From contig JAMPIQ010000001.1 of the NCBI GenBank assembly GCA_024699855.1, positions 11,966,001 through 12,030,000 of the forward strand: DNA of 64,000 nucleotides. Reading direction: 5' to 3'. The position numbers and the translations under genes are program-made. This document shows positions 45,041-57,100 of this stretch, in pieces (position 1 is the stretch's first letter; every line of letters starts with the position of its first letter). Under the pieces are notes generated by a model. It was not told the origin of the DNA, did no database searches, and was given only the letters and a program-made list of their open reading frames with translations. This stretch comes from Aphelenchoides besseyi. Lineage: Eukaryota; Nematoda; Chromadorea; Rhabditida; Aphelenchoididae.

Positions 45041-46949
45041 CTTTGATTGTCTTGGAAAGGTTGTTTAGCAAGTTATTAAAGTGATGTCTAACGGAACTTC
45101 TGAGTTAGTCGATGTGATACTGCGTTGTGTGGTGCGGAACTTTTCGGTGTGGAGCCGAGTATAATACTTTAAATTTACTCTCGCATTTAATTGAAGAGAA
45201 AAGATTGGTGCAGTCGAACTGCCGCCTTTTCGCTTGACTGTTCGATACTGAAAATGATAAGAGTTAGTTGCTAGTTTGCTATCACAACCTTACCTAACCG
45301 GCACTAACCGGGATCGGAAGAGTTGAATAAGAATAGAATAAACAGTCGGGTAGCCAACCTAGTAAAGTTTTGGACCGCTTTTGTCGGTCCTTAAACTAAT
45401 AACAAAATACACGAAACTGTGGATTTGTTGTGGTGGTAATGAGGGGTCTCAAATGAGACTGCAACGCTTTTTGATTTGTTTCTGAAATAAACAAATGAGT
45501 TCGAAACACTAGAAAAGAGCAGTGCACGACCAACGCGATTGAACAGAAATGAAAAACTCAAGTGAATTGGTGTCAAACAGTCTCGATTTGCTCTTTTATA
45601 CGAAAAATTGAATCGAATCGAAGGTACTTTAACATTGGGCGGGTACCAAAAAATGCAAATGAAGTAGACGCGTGGCTTAACAAACACGAGTTGTGATACG
45701 AAATCGTCCCTTAAGTCCCGTTGCGTTTCCAGTGATCACGAATTCCAATAAAAATGAAGAGGTGTTTGGATTATGAACAAGAGCATAAACCAATTGTCGC
45801 ATTCGAACACTCCGGTACAATGGACGTAACAAGAAATCACGATGTTAAGCTGTCGCCTTTACCCATGGTCACGTATCTACGCGGAAAATCAAACTCCATT
45901 GCGCCTTTACTGACGACAACGATTGACGTTTTGTTTCACTCGCCCCTTTCCGTCCGTTTCCATTCAATCAATTCGTATCAATTGCCGCATATGCACGGGG
46001 CATTGCGCGCAACAAAGAAGTTTTTAAAGCGTCCAATCTCCAAGTCTCTGAGGTCATCTACACCTTTGTTCGCCAACCAAAGTGCGCAATCGATGGTTTT
46101 TGATGCATCGAAACAGCTATTGCGCAATTCGAAGGTTAATTCAAAAACAACAACAGATTTCAAGCGAACATATTAATGCAAATACCGAAGACGTGATGAT
46201 CGGAAATCGTGTGAAGTCATGAGGTTATTGACTTGACGCGTCTCATCCATCAACAAAAAACGTTTCGTCAATGATTCCATTGAGTGATTGAAGTTCATTT
46301 TCTACGATCTTCAATTGACACGATCAATAACTTTACGTCAATTTTGTTTCGGCGAACTAATAAAACTCCATAAGAAGCTTGTGTTTTAATGTGTTGGTGA
46401 ACTCACTAATCCGCAGTTAATTGTCTTCAAGATAAATGTAGTTTCTATCGGAATTGATATCAGAATTTTTTGTACAAATCGTCGGACAATTACTTATGAA
46501 AGAAGCATTCAATTTCATTCTGGGATATCTTCGTTTTCTATACATGATCACAAAGAGTAAATGTTTGGAGATTGGCGTTATGAGATTTAGAAGAGTTCTG
46601 TACGAGGTATTGGATTGAAAAGATGCTTATTGCTTGTATTGTGGAGTCAAAAGCACTGATTAAGTATTCAATCAAGTTTAAGTTTCGCTAAGATGATCAA
46701 GTAAATGAATAATGATTCAAATAAAACCTGTGGACGATTATGTTGAAAGAAGTTGCCGTATAATAGTGGGTCGATTTTTCGTAGAATTCGATGACCAAGA
46801 ACTTCGTTTCACGTCTATGTAAACGAAATACATTCGGTTAAGGAGCTTCGTGGTTTCACGTTGTTGATCGTTTGATTGCCGTTTATTCAACGTTTTTTAT
46901 TTCTTGTTGAGTTTATTGTTAACATTCGTTGCATTAAATCAACGGCAAT
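45041..46949. other. Intergenic stretch with one uncertain open frame
   Basis: Holds the upstream regions of the PPxY/RVSF gene (minus) and ABCF1 (plus). The only sizeable frame is 45754-46176 (plus), listed separately. The rest shows nothing I can interpret. Confidence 0.4.
45754..46176 (+). CDS. Uncertain single-exon frame, 140 residues
   Basis: Open frame starting MKRCLDYEQEHKPIVAF, basic overall (ALRATKKFLKRPISKSL) and ending TDFKRTY. No signal peptide, domain, membrane helix or intron. Codon choice is not clearly different from background (several rare-looking AGG and CGC codons). It may be a lineage-specific gene or chance. Confidence 0.25.
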   Translation: MKRCLDYEQEHKPIVAFEHSGTMDVTRNHDVKLSPLPMVTYLRGKSNSIAPLLTTTIDVLFHSPLSVRFHSINSYQLPHMHGALRATKKFLKRPISKSLRSSTPLFANQSAQSMVFDASKQLLRNSKVNSKTTTDFKRTY

Positions 46950-49283
46950 ATGTCGGGCAACGTAGCGGACGATATGGCTGAGTTGGAGCTTCAAGGTAAG
47001 TTGTTTTCATTTAACTATTAGGATCAAAGTTTTATGATTTCAACGAACGCATTTAAAACATTTTGTTGCAGATAAGAAGGTTTCGAGAAAAGACAAAAAG
47101 AAGCAGAAAAAGAAACAGGAGTTTGACAATGAAATGAAAGCCATGGGATCGAAAGCATTCGAATCGGAAAATGGACTCGAAGAACGAACTTGTGAGTTGA
47201 ACAATTTACGACGTGATTTACAAATCGTTTTAGTTGGACAAGGAATCGGATCGGGCGTGGAGCTGGGCGATCAATTCACAGTCTCTCAACAAGTTAAGAC
47301 CGATAGCAAATTGGCTCAAATGGAAAATGCGGTTGACATCAAAGTCGAACGTTTCGACATCTCTGCGGCAGGACGTCAACTATTCTCGAATGCCGACTTA
47401 ACTATCGCGTTTGGACGACGTTACGGACTGGTTGGACCGAATGGAATGGGCAAAACAACGTTACTCAAACACATTGCCGGACGTAAACTTGACATTCCAC
47501 CTAACATCGACATTTTATACTGCGAACAAGGTAGACGACTACAGATAATGAAATTACTGGTATTTGATGAATAGAAATTGCTGTCGATGAAACAAGTGCC
47601 ATTGAAACCGTGTTGAGATCTGATAAAGTGCGAGTTCAGTTGTTGGAAGAGCAGGAGAAATTGATGAAAGAACTCGAAGAAGGAAACACGTCTGTGAATG
47701 AGCGTCTTCAAGAAGTTGGCGACGAATTGAAGAACATTGGTGCTCATGCCGCTGAACCGAGAGCTCGTCGGATTCTAAGTGGTCTTGGGTTTAGTGAAAA
47801 AGAGCAAGAGAAACGAGTGTGCGACTTCTCCGGTGGTTGGAGAATGCGAATTTCGTTGGCTCGAGCTTTGTTCCTAGAACCCACACTGTTGTTATTGGAT
47901 GAACCGACAAATCATTTGGATTTGAACGCCGTTATTTGGCTTGACAAGTAGGTTGGAATGAGTAAAATTGAGTTATTTAATTGATTTCTAGTTATTTGCA
48001 AGATTGGAAAAAGACTCTTTTGGTTGTGTCTCACGATCAATCATTTTTGGACAACATTTGTACGGATATTATACATTTGGAAGATCAAAAACTTTACTAC
48101 TACAAAGGAAACTACTCACGTTTCAAGGATATGCACGATCAGAAGATGAAGGAACGAAACAAAGCCTATGAAAGTCAAATGAAACAGTTGAGTGCATTGA
48201 AGAAGGGAGGTAAAAGCGGGAAACAAGCCGAAGAAGAAATCAAAAGTCGAATGCAAGCTAAGCAAAATAAGCAGACAAAAGGAAAGAAAGGATCGGCAAC
48301 GATTGGTGACGAAGGTAATTAACATTTTCTTATTCTTATTGTATTTTTGCTTAGATGACATACCTCCGGCTGAACTTCTGCAACGAGCAAAAGAGTACAA
48401 CGTTAAGTTCGTTTTTCCCGATCCTCCAAAACTTCCACCACCGGTTTTGGGTCTTCACGGTAACAGTTGTCTTTGAAGTCGATTTTATTTCGCATTTTCA
48501 GATGTCACATTTGGTTATAACGACAAAATTCTATTCAAAGATTTGGACTTTGGTGTCGACATGGATTCACGAATTGCAATTGTTGGTCCAAACGGTGTTG
48601 GCAAATCGACGTTGTTGAAGTTATTGTACGGAAAAGTGGAGCCCGTAAGTATGTTGTTTATTTCGTTTCGAATTGTTTCCAGTTGAAAGGCGAAGTCCGT
48701 CGACATCGTCAATTGAAAATCGGATGGTTCGATCAGCATGCGAATGAAGTGTTGAATGGAGAAATCACACCTATTGAATACTTGTCCACGAAGTTTCAAC
48801 TCGAGCCACAGGTAACCGATGATATTTGCTTTGGCTTATTCTCGCATTTAGATCGCTCGAAAGAATCTCGGAATGACCGGATTGCCTGGGAAATCACATA
48901 CGGTGAAAATCAAAGATCTTTCTGGTGGTCAAAAGTCTCGTGTTGCATTGGCCGAATTGGCGCTTGGCGAACCGGACATTTTGATTTTAGACGAACCGAC
49001 GAACAATCTGGACATCGAATCGATTCAAGCATTAGCTGAAGCCATTGAAAACTATACCGGCGGAGTGCTGATGGTTACTCACGACGAGCGATTGATTCGA
49101 GCAACAGAATGCCAACTTTGGATCGTCGAGAAACAGGTTTGTCGACTTTTTTCTTTGGACCACATTTGTACATAAACTTTGTTTTAGACTGTGAACGAAA
49201 TTGATGGCGATTTCGACGCTTATCGCAAAGAAATTTTGGATAGTTTGGGTGAAACATTGATTAAACCGAGCGATTTGGATTGA
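46950..49283 (+). CDS. ABCF1: ABCF1/ABC50, twin-ATPase translation factor
   Basis: ABCF1 has no membrane domain and acts with eIF2 and ribosomes in translation initiation. A short Lys-rich N-terminus ([17 protein letters not shown]) replaces the long vertebrate one. First ATPase: Walker [10 protein letters not shown], signature [16 protein letters not shown], Walker [13 protein letters not shown], switch His in [11 protein letters not shown] charged linker follows ([18 protein letters not shown]). Second ATPase: Walker [10 protein letters not shown], signature [15 protein letters not shown], Walker [20 protein letters not shown]. Conserved bridging text [11 protein letters not shown] and [15 protein letters not shown] is specific to ABCF1 rather than ABCF2/3. 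About 620 residues across seven or so small introns. The stop is TGA at 49281-49283, AATAAA at 49318-49323. Confidence 0.95.
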
Positions 49284-49423
49284 TTCTGCTCTACGGTGCT
49301 TGTTGATTTGTTATTCCAATAAATTTATTAACTTGATTTTGCATTCGAAGATAAACGGCATTCCGTGAGATACCATCGTTATGATTGAGTTCATTTCATG
49401 ATTGTGATTTTTTAGTACTAAAA
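49284..49423 (+). promoter_or_regulatory. Probable intercistronic region with trans-splice acceptor
   Basis: 140 bp between the ABCF1 stop and the next ATG. It contains AATAAA at 49318-49323 and, about 90 bp on, a clean acceptor GATTTTTTAG (ends 49414) nine bases before the ATG. Poly(A) signal, roughly 100-bp gap and T-rich acceptor is the textbook nematode operon junction served by SL2-type spliced leaders. Confidence 0.6.
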
Positions 49424-50058
49424 ATGGCAGTTGGACACAATCGCGACAAAGTAAGTCGAAGGCTTTGAAGGTTGAGCAGAAGTGAGTTTTCAGAATTTCC
49501 GCAAATCGAAGCTCAAGCTGTCGAAGAAGAATGCGGTAGTCTTCAAGAAATCGTCGGCCAAATCGATGGCAATGGACGTTGATGTTGCAGAGAAGGCGAT
49601 CAACGATGTGGTTGGTTTGAACGTTTGCTTTCATTCACGAGCTGCGTATTTAGGAAATGGACAGTTCAGCTGTTGAGAAACCGAAGACAAAAGTGAAGTT
49701 GAGCAAGAAGCGACTTCTACGTCAACAACGAAAAGCAGAACTACGCAAATGCTACGAATCAAAACGTCAAAAGACTCGTTTACTTGTTCCTGACGCAATG
49801 GAAGACGCTGCTGCACCTGAAGAGTCGGAGAAACCGAAACAAAAAATCAACGAGCAACGACTGCGTAAAGATGAGCTTCCGATTCAGATGTCCAGCAAAA
49901 ATGCTCAACGGAAAATTCAACTGAAAGAAATGAGCAACTCCAAGAGCAACGTGGTCAGCGGCCGAAGAATGTCAAAAAAAAAGGCACGAAAAGTTCTGAA
50001 TGCAGCAAATCGAGCTCAACGAGAACGCGAGAGAACTCAAAATGCAATGGATATTTGA
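49424..50058 (+). CDS. Basic, probably nucleolar protein, downstream of ABCF1
   Basis: Three exons (first donor GTAAGT, acceptors GTTTTCAG and GTATTTAG) give about 180 residues. The product is Lys/Arg-rich throughout: NFRKSKLKLSKKNAV, KVKLSKKRLLRQQRKAELRK, SGRRMSKKKARKVLNAANRA, ending RERERTQNAMDI. There is one more acidic stretch in the middle (MEDAAAPEESEKPKQK). No domain recognised, but the composition and repeated KLSKK elements are typical of nucleolar ribosome-biogenesis proteins with long helices. It directly follows ABCF1, apparently in the same operon, which fits a role in ribosome or translation biology. That role is inference. Confidence 0.75.
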
Positions 50059-51893
50059 ATCCCACTTCGTTGTTAAGTTTGTTTGTTATTGTTTCCGATA
50101 AAACTCTACGGTATTCGAACGAAATTTGAATGATTGTCGATAGCATTTACGAGACTAAAGTCGAGCGGATGGGCATTAGCCGCCTCTTTGATGATGACCT
50201 TGACGATCAGTCGGGAGGTTTTCATCAGTGTGCACTGGTCTGGAGAGCAGACGAGATTTGAACATTTTATCTCATCCAAAAGGTTTTAACTGTTCAGTCT
50301 GCTGGGTTGTCATAGGTGGTACGCAGCGAATTCAAACGGAAGTCCACTCGTCTTTCGAGTATTCTCATTCGATTGACTGATTTTCAAGAGCAGTAACCTC
50401 CGACGAACGTTGTTAGGCGTTAAAGATGCTCATTTCGAAAACTTTCTTTTCTTCACAGTTTTGTCAAACGCTCTTCTTTCCCATCAATGTTCGCCGATTT
50501 TCATCGACGAGCACGACGACCGCAATTCCCTTTCGATTGGTGGAACGCAAACATCGCAGTCGATGCGCGTAAGCGGCTTCTCATGCTTTCAACCGCGACC
50601 ACCACAGGTATCCTCTGGGTTTGTTCCATTTTTGTACGCGCTCTTTCCGAGTTCGTGCATCTAAACTCTTTCATCTCATCGGTCATTCTCTATGCTTTAT
50701 TGTTTACAACAAACAAAGCAATGGGATTAAGTCCGGAAACCTTTTTTTGCATCAGTTCGTGGACTCCGAAGACGTGAACTCGTTTCTTTGTGTTCCTCTT
50801 TCGTCATCGGATTATCCGCTAACAATTGACAGTTTTTGTGGCACCGTGTATGCAGGTAATCCATTTACGCAAATTAGAACGAACATCATCGTTTTTTCGA
50901 TTCGAACTGAAAAGCAGGTGGACAGCGGTTTTATTTCGCTCCAATTAAAAGCATCCAATCAAACACGAAATGAGCTCCATTCACATTGACGTGTTTATAT
51001 CGTGACGCTCAGAACCGTTGATTCGTGTTTATGAGCAATTAACTCGTGAGTTATTGCAGGTGCGCGAACATACGAAGATGCCCGAAGCTTTCTACTCATC
51101 GAAATTGGAAGCCCTGGCCGAAGCATCGTCACTTCTGTTCGGCGAGTGGTTTCAATTGTAAGAACGGAGCTTAGAATCTCGAAGTTATTCGAAATTTAGA
51201 TCTTGTTTCACTCTAATGTTCATTCTCTCATCAATTGCTATCTGGAACTCAGTCGAAGAGATCTTTCAATAAATTTCGTGAACTCTGTACAAACGAGCGA
51301 ATTAATAAGCCCAACTAATGAATACGATTTCTCTCTCCAGTCATTACTACGTAAATAGTCGTCAGTCCGAAAACTCATTAAATTGTTATTGAACAAATTC
51401 GCGCGCTCATTTAAATCGGTTTCCACGGCGATTGGCTTCGAACTTTTAATACGAGCGAATTAATCGGAATTAGTTGAGAGTTTATTAGTCTCTTCGGTTT
51501 ATTGAAACAGTGAAATCAAATGCACAAAGTTTGTGGGCAAACTGGAAGCCGAAAACATGATCGATAGTGAACTCAAAATGCATTCCAATTTGATGCTGAA
51601 CTTACAAATAAGGCATAAATGCTGGGGGGATTATTGCCAATGAATTGCGTAAGAAGTTGATTCAACACAAAAACACTATGCTACGTGTACATGAATGGAG
51701 AGATTGGCAAAATAGTCGAAATGGTTTTTAAAGCTAAGAATCAGTTGGAGAACATGCGTTAGAGTAGGACGAGAAAATGAAACGACTGAAAGCAAAAGAG
51801 ATTTGTACAAACTGGTAAAGCGCAAAACGACCCAATTTGACATAAGAAGTGACAATCGAAAATAAAAATCCTACGAGTATTCTAAAAAACAAA
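50059..51893. other. Intergenic stretch, no supported gene
   Basis: 3' flank of alr-1 (minus) and of the nucleolar-protein gene (plus). Overlapping plus-strand frames at 50.4-51.0 kb and a possible exon-like block at 51061-51158 (acceptor TTATTGCAG before, donor GTAAGA after) do not form a credible gene. No RNA gene recognised. Confidence 0.4.
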
Positions 51894-54022
51894 TTACGGG
51901 GTTTTCTCTTTGTCAGTTTTGGATTCTTCACTCGACGGAGTTTTGGCCGGTGATTCACGATGAGTCTCCGAGTTTTCGAGCGCCGGAGAGACCATTGACT
52001 GAGCAGCCAAGAAAGCGGAAAGAACGTTTTGAGTACCGTTGGTTGTTGGTGTCGATTCGTTCGATGCATTGGCGGTGGAATCGAAGGGCGTCAAAAATGC
52101 AGATGGAAGAGTTGGAGGAAAAACAAAAGCTGACGTAGAGATAGCGGGAGATCCACCGGCCAACTGTTTTTGAAGCATTTGAGGTCCACCGAACATTCCA
52201 AAAAATGCCGGCGCTTGTTGAGCTTGAAACAACTGAGCTAACATAGTAGCCATTCCATTTCGCGTTGCTTCATCGGTCAACTGATCGGTTGGATTTGTGT
52301 TCCCGTCGGCAGTTGTGCTCGTCGGAGTTGCCGAGTTGGAATGACGAGCGGTTGTCGGAGCAGCTGGAGAAGTAGCGGCATGGGGCGAATGAGTTGAAGC
52401 TCCGGTAAGACCGGCAATCGAAGCGAGGTTTTGTAAGTACTCGGCGGCTAAAACAAGTCCGTTTTGTTGTTGTTACTTCTGAAACTTACAATTGAATGCG
52501 AATGGTGGAGCACAGAAAAATGGTGGCGGATAAACGGCCGCCGCGGCCGCTGCCATCGACGGATGATGAGAAGCACCGGGATATGGACAAGAACTTCGTT
52601 CCTGTTTACGATACTTCTAAAGTAACAATTCAATTGACTGAGTCGGATGTTCAAGACTTACAGCTCGACGATTTTGAAACCAAACTTGAACTCGTGCTTC
52701 AGTTAATTTCAATCGTGATGCCAATTCCTCGCTGAAATCAATAAATTTAATTGGTTGATTGATTGCTGTGTGTCTTCGGATGTGTTTCCCATGTCAGTTT
52801 GTAAATCACTTTTCTTTTGATTGGCAGCAGTGACTTAAACGGCAGCGGATTCGGCGTTTTCAAAAACAACGTCGACTGGAAAGTTACGCGACAAAATGAC
52901 CGACAATTAGCGCGAAATAGTCGGAACATGTCGACTGTCGAGCAGGTGGGACTACGATCCGCCAAATCGAATTGACTCTCGGCAGCAGGTGCGCATATTC
53001 GTTTTCAATTTTGAGGACACCCACTGATTTTACTTGCAGACACGCGAACAACTCTTGGAGCCACAGGTAAGATCGTAAATTGGAGCAATTACGAGCAATC
53101 AAAGATGACTGAAAGCAAACCGCAAAAGCCGTTTGGAGAAAGCGGTCGCCCTTTTTCGTTTTAAATTCAATCGCTAATTTGAGGTTCGCGCGACTGCTCT
53201 CCCCGATGTATCCGATGCTAATGCCGCCTAATAACCAAAGAGCGAACAAACAGAAAGCCGGGCATTTGCGCAGGTAATTCGGCAAATTGAATTGGCCACG
53301 AAAACTAACCGAAGAAAAACATCCGGATAGTGTGTTTGCAGAAACGTTTTCTCGAGTTCGTCCAACTGAGCTCCAGAATACGTGGTTCGATAGCGTCGTT
53401 GTTTTCGTTTTCCATTATCGCTATGATCTGATGGACTGAAACCACCGTTTCCAAACGAATTGAGACCGCTGAACGTGGAGTTGCCAGTTCCACCATTCAT
53501 TCCATTTACAAGTCCACAAGCCATGTGAAGAGCTTCGGGTGATGAACTTTCGAATTTGCCGGAACGATCACTACTCGATGGGGTTGATTGATCTGTAACT
53601 GTGAGATTAATTTTCATCGGAATTCAAAACAAACCATTTGGTGAAGCGGGTGGAAGATCGTCATCGGTAGCATTGTCCGCGTCGATGTTCAGTTCTTCTC
53701 GTTTGATTTTCGAATTTGTGGTATCGTCGTTTGCGGTCAACGTATCGATGCTGAAAGCTGGATACGTGTTCTTGGCGGTGGTTGACGTGGCTGATGAAGG
53801 TGGCGACTGATCGGCTGAAACTTCGGTTTTCGTCGACACTCCTTCGCTCAACTTCGACCACATTTGCATCAGTTGGAGAATGTCGTTTGGGGAGGAAGCC
53901 GCTTGACCAGCGGCCATCAGCGGATGCATACTAAAGAATTGTTTTTGAAGTGCAGCCAATTGATCAGGATGCAAAGCAGGGAATTGAGGCTGGTCCGGCA
54001 TCAGCAATTGAGCCACGTTCAT
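51894..54022 (-). CDS. alr-1: Paired-like homeodomain transcription factor, ARX/aristaless (alr-1)
   Basis: ARX-class factors pattern neurons; alr-1 specifies sensory and motor neurons in C. elegans. Exon 1 (54022-53635) is acidic and Ser/Thr-rich; exon 2 (53598-53310) ends inside the homeodomain; a long intron (about 580 bp) follows; exon 3 is 52731-52662. The homeodomain reads [64 protein letters not shown], with Gln at position 50, and its KYRKQER end matches nematode alr-1. The C-terminus is Ala/Ser/Thr/Pro-rich; I do not see a clear OAR motif. The stop is at 51894-51896. An acceptor (GCATTTAG at 54072) lies upstream of the chosen ATG; an in-frame ATG at 54103 is on its far side, so 54022 is preferred. 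Confidence 0.9.
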
Positions 54023-54102
54023 CGGCCGATCAAGTTGCAGAGTAAGTGAATGAAACGATTTGCACAGAAGTCTAAATGCAAAGCGATTATTAATCGAATA
54101 CA

Positions 54103-57100
54103 ATCGGGGAAGAAAACGCGATCGGAATTCGCTTAGAACTTTTAATTGATTTAAATTAAACTCTCGTTGTTACGAAACTCGGAATGAACTGCAAGAAAAA
54201 AGGGCGCGTCTAAAATTGTTAACCTCAGGCGGCGGCCAATGGCAAGTGAAGTCGAGTTGGGCGTGGCCAATTCGAAACAGCCGATGGCCGTTGAATGGTT
54301 GGAATACGGGCGGGACGTCGAAATTACGTCAAGGTGTATGGCCGCGTGCAACCCGAAAAAGACGGCCGGTCATCTACGACCATTTGGCCGAACGACCTTA
54401 CTCCATGGTTAATCCGACAAGGTCGATGATTCCAAATGAGCATCACGGGTTGTGACGAAGAAATCGAAGTTGATGTTGAGCCAAAGAACAACGGAAATCC
54501 CCGTCGATGAATGCGACGTTCAATAAGAACAAAGGGACCGTACGAAGATGTTTTTGTTGTTCGGAGACAAATCCGGCAAAAAAAACATCCGGAAACCCAC
54601 GAAAGGACTAAACTTCGAACCACACGTCCCCTCAATAAATAAGATAATAACGTTCAGACATGATCTGTGTATTAAACACGAACAAACACGATTTGCCTCA
54701 AAGCCATCAGGTGGGCGCGAAAAACTGCCGATGATTCCAACTGCGAGTTGCGTGCTCGACCGAAAGGTGTTGGAGAATCGATTGACGCAGTCGAAGGATA
54801 TTGACCATCTGGTGGATAGGATTTCAATTCATAGACTTAATAGCAAATTGGCTGCAAAGAAATTTGACTCAGAGATACGAATTCCTGACTACACGAAACA
54901 GCGCAAACACTTGGTAAGTGCTCTCGCGTGTTGAAGTCGCAAATTGCCGAAAATGAATGAATTGGCAATTTGCGTTCTGTGACGTGTATGCCAAAGAAGG
55001 AAGGCGGATAGGCAATGAGTGGAAGAATTAATCACGCATTTCCTCGAAATCTCAACGAGCTTTCGGTAACGCAATCAGTGGGTTTTATTTCCGAACTCAA
55101 AATCGTAGTTTCTTACGATTTCGTGTCTAATTGGTGACTTCAAACGGTCGATGTTCGTTATAGCGTGCAGATTCGCCTTCTGATTGTCGCGTCATTGTTC
55201 GACGTCACGAACCGGAAAACGATTAGAACGACCCGTCCAGTGATTCAAACTCCAACGTTCCTTTTCGGTTTAATAAGTTCGACAAAAGTACAAACATGTG
55301 TAGTTGTACGATGCTTCGATTTTTAACATAAATCGATGCATTCGAGTCTTCTTTTTTGCAGATAAGTGGAACAATTGAGAGCTCCTTTGACGCACGACTT
55401 CTCATCATCAGCGATCTAATCCTTCTGCTAATTAGATTAATCTAGCGACGATTCTCGCGTATAATCCGCGGAATTGAATCAGAACAAGCGTTGCAAAGAC
55501 AAAAGCAAGTGGCCAATTTGGATTGTTCATCAGCAAAAATCCTCTCAGTTAATTTGATTTACGTTCATTTCGCACACGTGGCTAAGGTAGCCAATTAAAA
55601 GATTCGCATCCTCTTTCACCGTTTCATCTCGGCCGACCAATTAACTACTTCTAATTGGTCAGCTGATGGCGCGCAGGAATTCAGTTTGAGGCCACGGATT
55701 ACGTCAAATCATTCGCTCGTCTCGACACTTGGAAAGCAGAGATTCTTTTCAAAAACAGCAAATTGGATATTTTTGGTTCATTAGGACGTCAAACAAATTT
55801 GCACGTGCAAACTCGTCGGTTGATTAGTCTTCGAAGATTACCATCAACATCCTACCGTAAATAACAAAATTGATTCGTTTGAGGTCGATGATCGAAAACT
55901 TGGAGATACCGTAAGCTCGCTGTTCGTACGTCCAAATTACCAGCAGTTTTGTCCGCAATTATTGTTGTTACTCGAAAGACCGTAAAACAACGTGCAATTT
56001 CGTCTTTGAAAACAAAAACTTTTCAAACAAATTCGAGCATTTTCGTCATTCGACAATTACGCACGCAATAGGACAAATTGAATCGCAGTCAACTTCCGAT
56101 TCACGTTCATTGTCGAAAAGTACGAGAAGACAAACAATCGTGATATTCATCGGATTTGGCAAATCCAAACGAACTTCTTTTTTGGGACCTCGGATTTCAG
56201 GCTTTTGTTTCCTCGACATAACACCGAGTACATCAGACCAGCAAATACCGTGCGCGATCTTCTTTGTTCACAAAAATAAACACTCTCGAAGAAGATTTCC
56301 AACGATACGTTCGAAGACAAACGATCATGGTCGTATCAATTAAGAAGCTCGAGGCTGGAAAGGAGAATGAATTCGTTCAAATATGTGAATCAGACAGAAC
56401 GCAATCAAACGAATTCTTTTCGATTATTAAAATTCGCTCTTCTCGCAAATCGTCACGAATTAGCAATCCAGTTGTTCTCGACTTAGTTCTGCAGCTTCAG
56501 AAGCACTGTAAGAAAGTAAACAACGTTCCATGGGATCTCAAGAAGTTTGTCTTCGAATGAAAACCGTTGAGGAATCCGAAGCGGAAAGTGTGGGCGAATT
56601 GAACGAAATCCGTTCAAATGTCAACGACAATAAAAACAACAAAATTGGCCAATGGTCTTAAGTCCAGGTATGAGTAGCGTCACAAATCCCGGGGATCAGA
56701 ATGAAAAGTGAGCCGACGATTAGCCGCAAATTCGTACTTTTCGTTCATCTCATTGTTTGGAATACGAAATACAGTAATGGAAGAAAACAATTCGAAGAAT
56801 GTTTCCAAATTCAGGAAGTGGAAAGTGCAATTCTCATAACTCGATGTTCACGAAACGAATTAACGACAAATGAGCAGATTTCTCGTTTCACTAAATGGCA
56901 AACTGTACGGCAAATAACCGGAACCACGGGGTCCCCATCTGCGTTCACGATCGCATTAATGACCGGGATCGAAATCACGCTCTTTGCCGCGGCAAACGAT
57001 ACGCTCGTTGGATTGAGTGCCAATTACAGATTAAACGGATACAACCACTAACTCGTTACTAATTGGTCCGATCGACTTGATTAACGACAATTCTACGAAC

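Noticed and set aside
50150..50330. Stretch with a TGATGATGA word and pairing-like segments that could be a C/D snoRNA
   Set aside because: No matching D box, terminal stem or guide element that I could find by eye.
51054..51165. Exon-like block between TTATTGCAG and GTAAGA encoding PEAFYSSKLEALAEASSLLF
   Set aside because: Isolated block with no neighbouring exons; could be chance or a noncoding RNA exon.
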